Shown: piece by piece, positions 23,994-32,843 of the stretch
Layout of the letters: every line of letters begins with the position of its first letter
Numbering within the stretch: the first letter of the stretch is position 1
DNA from: Arthrobacter sp. SLBN-100
GTDB taxonomy: Bacteria > Actinomycetota > Actinomycetes > Actinomycetales > Micrococcaceae
DNA length: 64,000 nt
Assembly: GCF_006715305.1 (NCBI RefSeq)
Contig: NZ_VFMY01000001.1
Location: 3,782,001-3,846,000 of the forward strand
Direction of reading: 5' to 3'
Position numbers and translations under genes: made by a program
The notes under the pieces: model-generated
Database searches by the model: none
Told to the model about the DNA's origin: nothing
What the model saw: the letters and a program-made list of their open reading frames with translations, nothing else

Positions 23994-24476
23994 ATGGTAT
24001 TTGAGGTCGGCGAGACAGTAGTTTACCCTCACCACGGTGCTGCGAAAATTGAAGAAATCAAGATGCGCACCATCAAGGGCGAAGAGAAGATGTATCTCAA
24101 GCTCAAGGTGGCCCAGGGTGATCTGACCATTGAAGTTCCAGCAGAAAATGTTGATCTTGTTGGCGTTCGGGACGTAGTGGGCAAGGAAGGCCTGGAGCAC
24201 GTGTTTGATGTGCTCCGCGCCGAGTTCACCGAAGAGCCCACCAACTGGTCACGCAGGTACAAGGCAAATCTGGAGAAGCTTGCTTCCGGTGACGTCATCA
24301 AGGTAGCAGAGGTCGTCCGTGACCTGTGGCGCCGCGATCACGACCGGGGCCTTTCCGCAGGCGAAAAGCGAATGCTGGCCAAGGCCCGGCAGATTCTGAT
24401 TTCAGAACTTGCCCTGGCTGAAAAGACCGACGAGGAGAAGGCTGCAAGCGTTCTCGACGAGGTCCTGGCTTCCTAA
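23994..24476 (+). CDS. carD: CarD family transcriptional regulator
   Basis: CarD binds the RNA polymerase beta subunit and stabilises open complexes, especially at rRNA promoters, and is usually essential in actinobacteria. The 160-residue length is typical. The N-terminal RNA-polymerase interaction domain is clear ([36 protein letters not shown]). The C-terminal helical domain holds [20 protein letters not shown], with the Trp that contacts the upstream edge of the bubble. Start ATG 23994, with AAAGGGG upstream. TAAACT near 23963 could be the -10 element. A terminator follows directly. Confidence 0.95.
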   Translation: MVFEVGETVVYPHHGAAKIEEIKMRTIKGEEKMYLKLKVAQGDLTIEVPAENVDLVGVRDVVGKEGLEHVFDVLRAEFTEEPTNWSRRYKANLEKLASGDVIKVAEVVRDLWRRDHDRGLSAGEKRMLAKARQILISELALAEKTDEEKAASVLDEVLAS

Positions 24477-24484
24477 GAATTGAA

Positions 24485-24521
24485 CCCCGGTGGCACCCAA
24501 GTGCCGCCGGGGCTTCTTTTT
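24485..24521 (+). terminator. Rho-independent terminator after carD
   Basis: CCCCGGTGGCAC ccaa GTGCCGCCGGGG followed by CTTCTTTTT, eight bases after the carD stop. Confidence 0.9.
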
Positions 24522-24573
24522 GCCCGGATTTCGGTCCGGGCGGGGCAGGCTCCGGGGACGTAGGCTAGTCGGC

Positions 24574-25356
24574 ATGAGTGAAACTCCCACCCGCCTTGTC
24601 ACCGCCGTGATCCTGGTGGCCGCCGGCTCCGGGCAGCGGCTTGGCTACGGCATGCCTAAGGCGGCCGTGCCCTTGGGCGGCGAAACTATCCTGATGCATG
24701 CCCTGCGCGGGATCGTCGCGTCCGGCGTCAGCAGCCAGGTGTGCATTGCGCTGCCTGTGGGGGACACGGCCCTGCGGCAGCTGTGCGAGGACTTCAGGGA
24801 GGAACTGGCCGACGGCGGCCCCCTCCTTTCAATTGTCGACGGCGGCGCCACCCGTGCCGATTCCGTCCGGGCGGGCCTTGCTGCCCTGATGGACGGCATC
24901 GAGGCTGTACTGGTCCACGACGCCGCCCGCGCGCTGACCCCCGAATCCGTCTTCCACCGGGTGACCGACGCCCTGGCGGCCGGCGCGGCCGCCGTGATTC
25001 CCGCCGTCGCCGTTGTGGATACCGTCAAAACCGTGGCTGCCACCACCGGGGAGGACAGCGCATTGGCGCCGGAGATTGTGACCGGCACCGCGCCGCGGGA
25101 GGAACTGCGCGCCGTGCAAACGCCCCAGGGTTTCCAGCTCGGCACCCTCCTGAAGGCACACGAGGCTGCCCGCACCTTGGACCGGCAGGAGTCCGCCGCT
25201 GTGACCGATGACGCCATGCTCGTGGAAATGCTGGGTACGCCCGTCCACGCCGTCCGGGGCTCCAGCCAGTCACTGAAGATCACCACCCCGCTGGACCTGA
25301 TCCTCGCCGAGGGGCTGCTGGAAGGGCCCCTGGGCGCCCGTTGGGTGGAGGGCTAG
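24574..25356 (+). CDS. ispD: 2-C-methyl-D-erythritol 4-phosphate cytidylyltransferase
   Basis: IspD adds CMP to MEP in the non-mevalonate isoprenoid pathway. The 260-residue product starts at ATG 24574; a longer frame reaches into the carD terminator and is rejected. The CTP-binding loop is [18 protein letters not shown] at residues 13-30, followed by [15 protein letters not shown] and [12 protein letters not shown]. The C-terminal part has AVQTPQGF and TDDAMLVE. ispF begins two bases after its stop, so the pair is co-transcribed. Confidence 0.94.
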   Translation: MSETPTRLVTAVILVAAGSGQRLGYGMPKAAVPLGGETILMHALRGIVASGVSSQVCIALPVGDTALRQLCEDFREELADGGPLLSIVDGGATRADSVRAGLAALMDGIEAVLVHDAARALTPESVFHRVTDALAAGAAAVIPAVAVVDTVKTVAATTGEDSALAPEIVTGTAPREELRAVQTPQGFQLGTLLKAHEAARTLDRQESAAVTDDAMLVEMLGTPVHAVRGSSQSLKITTPLDLILAEGLLEGPLGARWVEG

Positions 25357-25358
25357 CA

Positions 25359-25871
25359 GTGGACATCACAACGATTCTTCCGCGCACCGGAATCGGCCTC
25401 GACGTCCATGCTTACGCGGCGGGGGACGCACCCCGCCCGCTCTGGCTTGGCGGCCTCTACTGGGAGGGGGAGCGCGGCCTCGCCGGACATTCCGACGGCG
25501 ACCCGGTGGCCCACGCGGCTGCGGACGCCCTTTTTTCGGCAGCCGGCATCGGCGACCTCGGCACCCATTTTGGCACCAGCCGCCCCGAATTCGCCGGCGC
25601 GTCCGGAGTCACGCTGCTTGCGGAAGCGGCCCGGATCGTGAGGGCCGCCGGCTTTGAAATCGGCAATGTCGCAGTTCAGTTCGTGGCCAACCGGCCCAAG
25701 TTCGGCCCCCGGCGGGAGGAATCGCAACGTGTTCTCAGCGAGGCCGCGGGCGCGCCCGTCAGCGTTACGGCAACCACCAGCGACGGCCTGGGGTTCGCCG
25801 GCCGCGGGGAAGGCATCAGCGCAGTAGCCACCGCGCTGGTGTATCCAAGGCAGTCCGGCGCCATCGGCTAA
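25359..25871 (+). CDS. ispF: 2-C-methyl-D-erythritol 2,4-cyclodiphosphate synthase
   Basis: IspF makes the cyclic diphosphate intermediate of the same isoprenoid pathway. The GTG at 25359 has GGAGGG upstream and gives 170 residues. The metal-binding motif GIGLDVHAY (Asp and His) is near residue 13, [16 protein letters not shown] carries the second His, and GDLGTHF follows. The C-terminal [18 protein letters not shown] is the usual substrate-binding end. It is followed after nine bases by cysS. Confidence 0.95.
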   Translation: MDITTILPRTGIGLDVHAYAAGDAPRPLWLGGLYWEGERGLAGHSDGDPVAHAAADALFSAAGIGDLGTHFGTSRPEFAGASGVTLLAEAARIVRAAGFEIGNVAVQFVANRPKFGPRREESQRVLSEAAGAPVSVTATTSDGLGFAGRGEGISAVATALVYPRQSGAIG

Positions 25872-25880
25872 TCTGGAGCG

Positions 25881-27362
25881 GTGACCCTGCGCTTCTATGA
25901 CACTGCCTCCGCCGAAGTCCGGAACTTCGTCCCCCTCGTCGAGGGCAAGGCCAGCCTCTATTACTGCGGGGCCACGGTGCAGGGCATGCCCCACGTTGGC
26001 CACATCCGCTCCGCCATTGCATTCGACCAGCTCACCCGCTGGCTCCAATACCGGGGCCTTCGGGTCACTGTGGTCCGGAACGTCACCGACATCGACGACA
26101 AGATCCTGGCGAAGTCCGAAGCATCGTTCGCGCCGGACTTCAGCCCGGAACCCGGCGAAGTTGCAGGGGAAGAATGGTGGGCCCTCGCTTACCGCTACGA
26201 GCAGGAATTCCTGAAGGCCTATGACGCCCTGGGCGTCTCCCGGCCCACGTATGAACCCCGCGCCACCGGCCATATCCCGGAGATGCACGCGCTCATCCAG
26301 CAACTGATCGAGCGCGGCCACGCCTACCCGGCCCTGGACGAGTCCGGGGACGTGTACTTTGATGTCCGTTCCTGGAGCAAATACGGCTCCCTCACACGGC
26401 AGAACATCGATGACATGCAGGCGGCGCCGGACGCAGACCCGCGGGGTAAGAAGGACCCCCGCGACTTCGCCCTGTGGAAGGGTTCCAAAGCCGGAGAACC
26501 GCCGACGGCGAGCTGGGCCTCCCCTTGGGGAGCGGGCCGGCCCGGCTGGCACCTTGAGTGCTCCGCCATGGTCACCAAATACCTGGGCACCGAGTTTGAT
26601 ATCCACGGCGGCGGCCTGGACCTGCGGTTCCCGCACCATGAAAACGAGCTGGCCCAGTCCCAGGCGGCAGGCCACTCGTTCGCCAACTTCTGGATGCACA
26701 ACGGCATGGTCACCTATGAGGGCGAAAAGATGTCCAAGTCCATCGGAAACACCGTCAGCCCTGCCGAGATGCTGGAACTGGCCCCACCCCGCGTGGTCCG
26801 CTACTACCTCGGCCAGGCGCACTACCGCTCAGTCCTGGATTACCGCCCCACCTCTCTTCAGGAAGCCGCAGCCGCCGTCGAACGCATTGACGGTTTTATC
26901 GCGAAAGCCGCCGCCCGGTCCGGCGATGGCGCGGACCGGGCCGAGGGCAGTCCCGCCGCGGCCACCTTCGGTACATCTGATGAGGCAGTCCGCACATTTT
27001 CCGAGGCGATGGACGACGACCTTAATGTTCCCCGCGCACTCGCGGCACTTCACGAGACCGTCCGTGCCGGGAACACCGCCCTCGCCGAAGGCGACGATGC
27101 CTCAGCCCGGCACGCCTTGGATGCTGTGATGATCATGACCGGGGTCCTCGGACTCAACGACGTGGCCGGAACGGATGCAGGCAACAGCAAGGAAGCAGCC
27201 GCTTTGGACGTCCTCGTGCAGGCGCAGCTGGAAGCCCGCGCTGCGGCGCGCGCCGAAAAGAACTGGGCCGCATCCGATGCCATTCGGAACACCCTGGCGG
27301 CAGCCGGCGTCGTGGTGGAGGACGGCCCGGACGGGGCAACCTGGAGCCTTAAGCGCGACTGA
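25881..27362 (+). CDS. cysS: Cysteinyl-tRNA synthetase
   Basis: The 493-residue class I enzyme charges tRNA-Cys. The start is GTG 25881. The zinc-ligand Cys29 is in YYCGATVQG, the HIGH-type motif is HVGH at 38-41, further zinc ligands are in WHLECSAM and the HHENELAQS region, and [11 protein letters not shown] is the KMSKS loop. The C-terminal helical domain ([14 protein letters not shown]) binds the anticodon stem. It is part of the ispD-ispF-cysS-rlmB run, an order found in many actinobacteria. Confidence 0.96.
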   Translation: MTLRFYDTASAEVRNFVPLVEGKASLYYCGATVQGMPHVGHIRSAIAFDQLTRWLQYRGLRVTVVRNVTDIDDKILAKSEASFAPDFSPEPGEVAGEEWWALAYRYEQEFLKAYDALGVSRPTYEPRATGHIPEMHALIQQLIERGHAYPALDESGDVYFDVRSWSKYGSLTRQNIDDMQAAPDADPRGKKDPRDFALWKGSKAGEPPTASWASPWGAGRPGWHLECSAMVTKYLGTEFDIHGGGLDLRFPHHENELAQSQAAGHSFANFWMHNGMVTYEGEKMSKSIGNTVSPAEMLELAPPRVVRYYLGQAHYRSVLDYRPTSLQEAAAAVERIDGFIAKAAARSGDGADRAEGSPAAATFGTSDEAVRTFSEAMDDDLNVPRALAALHETVRAGNTALAEGDDASARHALDAVMIMTGVLGLNDVAGTDAGNSKEAAALDVLVQAQLEARAAARAEKNWAASDAIRNTLAAAGVVVEDGPDGATWSLKRD

Positions 27363-27465
27363 GCCGCAACCCCGCCCGGGTACGTCCACGACCACTCACG
27401 CCGATTTTTCTTCGGTCAGTAGACTGGTAGGCAGACTCAGTCAGCACAATCAAGGGTGGAACACA

Positions 27466-28455
27466 ATGGCCAACAATGGTCGCCGGTCGGTTAAAGCGAA
27501 GAAGGGCCCAACCATCGGAACCGGTGGCCATGGCCGCAAGGCCCTGGAAGGCAAGGGACCCACGCCCAAGGCGGAGGACCGTCCGTACCACAAGGCACAC
27601 AAGGCCAAGCAGCTCTCCGAGCGCTCCGCGGCCAAGCGCAACACGGGGGCACGCAGCGCCGGCGCGGCCAAGTCCGGTCCCAAAGGACGTGCCACAGAAG
27701 AAGTGGTCACCGGCCGGAACTCCGTGGTCGAAGCGCTCCGGGCAGGCATTCCCGCCAAAGCCCTGCACGTTGCCATCCGCATCGAAATGGACGACCGCGT
27801 CAAGGAATCCCTGAAGATTGCCGCCGAGCGCGGGATCCCCCTGATGGAGACCGGCAAGCCCGAGCTGGACCGGATGACGGACGACGCCGTCCACCAGGGC
27901 CTGGTGCTCCAGATCCCGCCCTATGAATACCAGGACGCCTACGAGCTCGCCGAGGACACCGTGGCGAAGTGGAAGAAGGGCCACATCGCCAACGCGCCGC
28001 TCTTCGTCGCCCTCGACGGCATCACGGACCCCCGCAACCTGGGCGCTATCATCCGCTCCGTTTCCGCTTTCAGCGGCCACGGCGTGATCGTCCCCGAACG
28101 CCGCTCGGTTGGCGTCACCGCCTCCGCCTGGAAGACCAGCGCCGGGGCGGCCGTGCGTGTTCCCGTGGCCCGCGCCTCCAACCTCAACAGCGCACTGAAG
28201 CAGTTCAAGAACATGGGCATCTTTGTCCTGGGCCTGGACGGTGACGGCGACGTGTCACTTCCCGACCTGACCCTCGCCACCGAACCGGTGTGTATTGTGG
28301 TGGGCTCGGAAGGCAAGGGCCTCAGCCGCCTCGTCCGCGAAAACTGCGACCAGATCGTGTCGATTCCCATCGACTCGGCAATGGAATCCCTCAACGCCTC
28401 CATGGCCGTGGGCATCTCACTGTACGAAGTGTCCCGCCAGCGCGCGGCAAAGTAG
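27466..28455 (+). CDS. rlmB: 23S rRNA 2'-O-methyltransferase, TrmH/RlmB family
   Basis: The start is ATG 27466 with AAGGGTGG upstream; a longer open frame runs back into cysS and is rejected. Of 329 residues, the first 75 are basic and disordered (KAKKGPT, KAHKAKQL) and probably bind RNA. The substrate-binding L30e-like domain follows (TGRNSVVEALRAGIPAKALH). The SPOUT domain has the knot motifs DPRNLGAIIRS, VVGSEGKGLSRLVRE and IPIDSAMESLNASMAVGISL. Members methylate G2251 of 23S rRNA or tRNA G18; RlmB is the usual assignment. Confidence 0.88.
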   Translation: MANNGRRSVKAKKGPTIGTGGHGRKALEGKGPTPKAEDRPYHKAHKAKQLSERSAAKRNTGARSAGAAKSGPKGRATEEVVTGRNSVVEALRAGIPAKALHVAIRIEMDDRVKESLKIAAERGIPLMETGKPELDRMTDDAVHQGLVLQIPPYEYQDAYELAEDTVAKWKKGHIANAPLFVALDGITDPRNLGAIIRSVSAFSGHGVIVPERRSVGVTASAWKTSAGAAVRVPVARASNLNSALKQFKNMGIFVLGLDGDGDVSLPDLTLATEPVCIVVGSEGKGLSRLVRENCDQIVSIPIDSAMESLNASMAVGISLYEVSRQRAAK

Positions 28456-28490
28456 CCGGTTCCGTGGCGGCTACTATTTAGGTGATGGCC

Positions 28491-30614
28491 ATGCCGCTCT
28501 TCGACACCGCTGCTTCCACCACGGACGCCTCTACGGCGCTTCCACTCGGTGTCAGTGTCGCGCGCCCGGACGTGGCCCGGGCAGGTTTATCCGGCATCGG
28601 AAGGGGGCGCCCGGCGCGGGCCAACGTGGCCTGTTACGCCCCGGGTGTCCGGAACCTGGAAATTGTCTACAAGGCCCCCGGCGGCGACTGGCGTGTCCAG
28701 GCACTGCCCAACGTGAGCCAGGGCGTCCATCACGGGATCGTGGACAACCTGCCGTATGGTTCGCGGTATGGCTTCCGAGAAGCAGCTGCCGGGCAGTCCC
28801 TGCCGTTGGCCGTGCCCGCAGGCGGGATCGACGACGACGGCGGGCAACCGCTGCTGTTGGACCCCTACGGCCACGCCGTGGACCAGTCCGACGGTCTCCT
28901 GACGAGCGTGCGGATGGCTGGCGACTTCGACTGGGGACCGGACGCGCGGCTGAAGCTGCCGTGGCGGGACACCATCATTTATGAGGCCCACGTCCGCGGG
29001 CAGAGCATGCTCCACCCCGATGTGCCCGAGGAACTCCGCGGCACGTACGCCGGGCTGGCGCACCCTGCCATCCTGGAGCACCTCAAGAGCCTGGGCGTCA
29101 CGTCCGTCCAGCTGCTGCCCGTGCACTTCCACCTGGATGAACCGCACCTGCAGGACTTGGGCCTGACCAATTACTGGGGTTACAACACCGTCGCCTTTTT
29201 CGCCCCGCACCCCGGCTATGCCACCAAAGCTGCGCAGGAAGCCGGCCCCCAGGCTGTCCAGGATGAGTTCAAGGGCATGGTCAAGGCGCTGCATGCCGCC
29301 GGGCTGGAAGTCATCCTCGATGTGGTCTACAACCACACAGCAGAGGGCGGCGCCAATGGCCAGACGATCAGCTTCCGCGGCCTGGGGGAGGAAAAGTACT
29401 ACCGCACCGACGGGCACGGCAGGTACGTGGACACTACTGGCTGCGGCAACAGCCTGGACTTTTCCCAGCCCCGGGTGGTCCAGTTGGCCCTGGACTCCTT
29501 GCGGTACTGGGTGGATGAGTTCCACATCGACGGCTTCCGGTTTGACCTGGCGGTGACGCTCTGCCGGAATGCCGCTAATGAGTTCGATCCCAAGCACCCG
29601 TTCCTGGTGGATATCGCGGCGGATCCCGTCCTGGCCGATGTGAAGCTCATTGCCGAACCCTGGGATGTGGGCCCCGGCGGCTGGCAGACCGGGCGGTTCC
29701 CGGCGGGCTGGGTGGATTGGAACGACCACTTCCGGGATGCCGTGCGCTCCTTCTGGCTGGCCGACCGGGCCGCCCTGGAGTCCGGCGGCCAGGGCGGTTC
29801 TGTGTCCAGGCTCGCGGACGTGCTGTCCGGTTCCGCGGCCCTCTTTGCCGCCTCCGGCCGCTCGCGGCTGGCCTCGCTGAACTACATCACCTCCCACGAC
29901 GGCTTCACGATGAACGATCTGGTCTCCTATGACCGGAAGCACAACGAGGCCAACGGCGAGCAGAACCGGGACGGGCACGGCGACAACCGCAGCTACAACC
30001 ACGGTTTTGAGGGCCCCACTGAGGACGGCCTGGTCCTCGCCAAGCGTGCGCAGTCCCGCCGGAACCTGATGGCCTCGCTGATGGTTTCCCTGGGCGTGCC
30101 CATGATCATGGCCGGAGACGAACTGGCGCGGACCCAGCAGGGCAACAACAACGTATATTGCCAGGACAACGCCATCGCTTGGCTCGACTGGACCAGGACG
30201 CCGGAATCGCACGAGATGCTCCGGAGCACCAAGCGGTACATCCGCCTGCGCAAGGAGTTCCTGGCCGCACAGCCCAACGATTTCCCGGTGCAGGACGAAC
30301 AGTCCTACCTCTACTGGTTCGACCACAACGGCCACCCCATGTCCATGGAACGCTGGAACGATCCGCACCACCGCGTTATGCAGCTCCTGCTCGGCTCCGA
30401 TGACGGCACCCTGGCCGGCCTGGTGGTGGTAAACGGCAGTACCTCCGACGTGCAGGTCACCCTGCCCCGGATCATTGTGGGAGGCGCTCCGCACCGGATG
30501 TTCGAGCTGCGGCTGACCACCTCACCGCTGCACGAGCTCCGGCAGGGGATCAGGGTTTCATCGGGGGAGAAGGACCTCGTCGAGGCCAACTCCATGAACA
30601 TTTACCGCACGTAA
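28491..30614 (+). CDS. glgX: Glycogen debranching enzyme GlgX
   Basis: GlgX cleaves alpha-1,6 branches left after phosphorylase action on glycogen. I prefer the ATG at 28491, because AGGTGAT five bases before it is a near-perfect ribosome site; GTG 28482 and ATG 28485 are in frame. The 707-residue product has an N-terminal CBM48 domain, then a GH13 core: VILDVVYNHTAEG, nucleophile Asp in DGFRFDLAV, acid/base Glu in LIAEPWDVG, and the third Asp in TSHDGFTMNDLVSYD. It lies between rlmB and barstar, and the other glycogen genes start at 32.8 kb. Confidence 0.9.
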   Translation: MPLFDTAASTTDASTALPLGVSVARPDVARAGLSGIGRGRPARANVACYAPGVRNLEIVYKAPGGDWRVQALPNVSQGVHHGIVDNLPYGSRYGFREAAAGQSLPLAVPAGGIDDDGGQPLLLDPYGHAVDQSDGLLTSVRMAGDFDWGPDARLKLPWRDTIIYEAHVRGQSMLHPDVPEELRGTYAGLAHPAILEHLKSLGVTSVQLLPVHFHLDEPHLQDLGLTNYWGYNTVAFFAPHPGYATKAAQEAGPQAVQDEFKGMVKALHAAGLEVILDVVYNHTAEGGANGQTISFRGLGEEKYYRTDGHGRYVDTTGCGNSLDFSQPRVVQLALDSLRYWVDEFHIDGFRFDLAVTLCRNAANEFDPKHPFLVDIAADPVLADVKLIAEPWDVGPGGWQTGRFPAGWVDWNDHFRDAVRSFWLADRAALESGGQGGSVSRLADVLSGSAALFAASGRSRLASLNYITSHDGFTMNDLVSYDRKHNEANGEQNRDGHGDNRSYNHGFEGPTEDGLVLAKRAQSRRNLMASLMVSLGVPMIMAGDELARTQQGNNNVYCQDNAIAWLDWTRTPESHEMLRSTKRYIRLRKEFLAAQPNDFPVQDEQSYLYWFDHNGHPMSMERWNDPHHRVMQLLLGSDDGTLAGLVVVNGSTSDVQVTLPRIIVGGAPHRMFELRLTTSPLHELRQGIRVSSGEKDLVEANSMNIYRT

Positions 30615-30662
30615 TCCGGCGGGGAACAACACCATGCGCAACCGGAAAGCCCTGGCACAACC

Positions 30663-31019
30663 ATGAAGATCTACTCCGCTGAGACCTGGACCTTGGAAGA
30701 GCTGCAGGAACAGGTGGTCGACGCCGGACGCCGCAGCTTGCTGGTCCCGGCGGCCGACAGCAGGAAGGCCGTCCTGGAAACCTTCGGCGAGGTCCTCAAC
30801 TTTCCGGAACACTACGGGGTCAACCTGGATGCGCTGAATGATTCCCTGCATGATTTTGCGGACAGCATCACGGACAACGGCACCCCCCCGGTCACGGTGC
30901 TCTGGCAGGTGGCCGGGCCATTCCGCGGCGACCGGTCCTTCGGGATCATCTGCGAGATCCTCCAGGACGCCGAGCGCTACGCCGGCAAGGACCTGGCCGT
31001 CACCGCGGTCCTGCTCTAG
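30663..31019 (+). CDS. Barstar family protein, orphan
   Basis: The 118-residue product matches barstar, the inhibitor of the ribonuclease barnase: an early helix region, FPEHYGVNLDALNDSLHDF with the conserved Asn/Asp at the nuclease-binding helix, and PPVTVLWQVA. No barnase-like gene is seen nearby, so either the target is encoded elsewhere or the protein protects against foreign ribonucleases. It starts 48 bases after glgX. Its TAG shares the bases CTAG with the TAG of the convergent gene (four-base tail-to-tail overlap). Confidence 0.85.
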   Translation: MKIYSAETWTLEELQEQVVDAGRRSLLVPAADSRKAVLETFGEVLNFPEHYGVNLDALNDSLHDFADSITDNGTPPVTVLWQVAGPFRGDRSFGIICEILQDAERYAGKDLAVTAVLL

Positions 31020-32797
31020 CCGCGTTCCTCCTGGCCGGTATAGGTTGCCAGCAGGTCCAGCGCCCGGCCGCCGTCGTCCTCTTCCCCGAGGACCTTGCGC
31101 ATGCTTTCCGCCTTCTCCTTGCCCCCCGGGAAAGGTGGCAGCAGGGGGACCTCGGGGTCAGTCAGGACGTCAATCACCACCGGCCGGTCTGCCGCGAAGG
31201 CGCGCTCCCAGGCATCCGCAAGAAGCTCAGGATCTTCAACCCGGATGCCCGTAAAGCCCAGCAGTTCGGCGTAGCCCGCGAACGGAAAGTCCGGGAGCTC
31301 CTGGCTGTCCCGGAACCGCGGTTCGCCCTCGGACTCGCGCTGCTCCCACGTGACTTCGCTAAGTTCCCGGTTGTTGAAGACGCAGACGACGAACCGGGGG
31401 TCCTGCCACTGCCGCCAGCGGTGGGCCACCGTCACCAGTTCGGCAATCCCCGCCATCTGCATGGCGCCGTCCCCGGCCAGTGCCACCAGCGGCCGGTCCG
31501 GGTGCGCAAGCTTGGCGGCGATGCCGTACGGGATGGAGCAGCCCATGCTGGCCAGCGTGCCGGACAGATGGGCCGGAACGCCCGGCGGAAGCACCAGTTG
31601 GCGGGCATACCAGTAGACGCAACTGCCGACGTCGATGCTCACCAGGGCATTGGCCGGCAGCCTGCCATTCAGTTCCCGCACCACCCGCTCCGGGTTCACC
31701 GGACTGGCCGGTACGGCGGCACGTTCCTCCGCCAGGGCGCGCCAGCGGACCACTTCCTGTTGGACGTCGTCCCGCCACTGGCCGGGGGGACGTGCCGTCA
31801 GCCTGGAGCTGAGCGCCTGGAGTGCAGCTGCCGCGTCACCGGCCAGTCCCACTTCAACGGGGTAGCGGTTGCCGATCTTCCGCTCATCGATGTCGATCTG
31901 CACTGCGCGGGCGGCGCCGGGCGGGGGATAAAACTCCGTCCAGGGGTCGTTCGATCCCACGATCAGCAGGGCATCGCAGTTGCCCAGCAGGTGCGCGCTT
32001 GCCGTGGTGCCCAAATGTCCCATCGTGCCCACGGCGAACGGCAGGGTCTCGTCCACGTACGGCTTGCCCAAGAGACTGGTCGCAATCCCGGCACCAAGCT
32101 GTTCCGCAATCGCCACCACTTCGGCCTGCGCGTGCCGGGCACCCTGCCCGACGAGAAGTGCAACTTTCCCCGACCCGCTCAGGATCGCGGCGGCGGCGTC
32201 CAGGTCCTCGCTGCGCGGGGTCTTGGCTGATGTGCTCCAGGAAGGGGCGGTGATTACCACCCCGTGTTCCTGTTCCAGTTCCGGCTCGGGCGCGGACTGG
32301 ATGTCATGCGGCAGGATCACCACGCACGGGGACGAGGTGGCCTTCGCGGTCCGAAAAGCGCGGTCAAGGACCATGGGCAACTGCTCCGGGGCGTTGACCT
32401 GCTGCACGAACTGGGCTGCAACGTCCTTGAACAAAACGGTGAGCTCGATTTCCTGCATGTAGGCCGAGCCCAGCACCGTGCGGCTTTGCTGCCCCACGAT
32501 TGCCACCACGGGCACGCCGTCGAGCTTTGCGTCGTAGAGGCCGTTCAGCAGGTGGACGGCGCCCGGTCCCTGGGTGGAGGTGACTACTCCCACCCCACCG
32601 GTGTACTTCGCATGGCCCACCGCCATAAAGGCCGCGGTTTCCTCGTGCCGGGCCTGCACGAATTCCACGCGGCCTTCCGCCCGGCGGAGGGCACCCATGA
32701 ACCCGTTGATCCCGTCCCCGCTGTAGCCGAAGACACGGCTGACGCCCCATGTTTCCAGCCGGTCCACAACCAGGTCTGCCACGGTGCGGTCGTTCAT
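31016..32797 (-). CDS. Thiamine-diphosphate enzyme, pyruvate oxidase/dehydrogenase (quinone) type
   Basis: The 593-residue protein has the three-domain layout of acetolactate-synthase-like ThDP enzymes: VFGYSGDGINGFMGALRRA and RHEETAAFMAVGHAK (with the catalytic Glu), a central domain (VALLVGQGARHA, CDALLIVGSNDPW), and the cofactor motif GDGAMQMAGIAEL ... FNNRELSE. The pattern fits PoxB-like enzymes that convert pyruvate to acetate and CO2 and pass electrons to quinone or oxygen. Substrate assignment is from similarity. Start ATG 32797, with GAGGAA upstream. It is followed by a convergent barstar gene and preceded on the same strand by glgP. Confidence 0.8.
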   Translation of the reverse strand: MNDRTVADLVVDRLETWGVSRVFGYSGDGINGFMGALRRAEGRVEFVQARHEETAAFMAVGHAKYTGGVGVVTSTQGPGAVHLLNGLYDAKLDGVPVVAIVGQQSRTVLGSAYMQEIELTVLFKDVAAQFVQQVNAPEQLPMVLDRAFRTAKATSSPCVVILPHDIQSAPEPELEQEHGVVITAPSWSTSAKTPRSEDLDAAAAILSGSGKVALLVGQGARHAQAEVVAIAEQLGAGIATSLLGKPYVDETLPFAVGTMGHLGTTASAHLLGNCDALLIVGSNDPWTEFYPPPGAARAVQIDIDERKIGNRYPVEVGLAGDAAAALQALSSRLTARPPGQWRDDVQQEVVRWRALAEERAAVPASPVNPERVVRELNGRLPANALVSIDVGSCVYWYARQLVLPPGVPAHLSGTLASMGCSIPYGIAAKLAHPDRPLVALAGDGAMQMAGIAELVTVAHRWRQWQDPRFVVCVFNNRELSEVTWEQRESEGEPRFRDSQELPDFPFAGYAELLGFTGIRVEDPELLADAWERAFAADRPVVIDVLTDPEVPLLPPFPGGKEKAESMRKVLGEEDDGGRALDLLATYTGQEERG

Positions 32798-32843
32798 GGG
32801 TTCCTCCTGCTGCTTCAGCCCTGTGCGGAGCCTGGCTTAGCTC

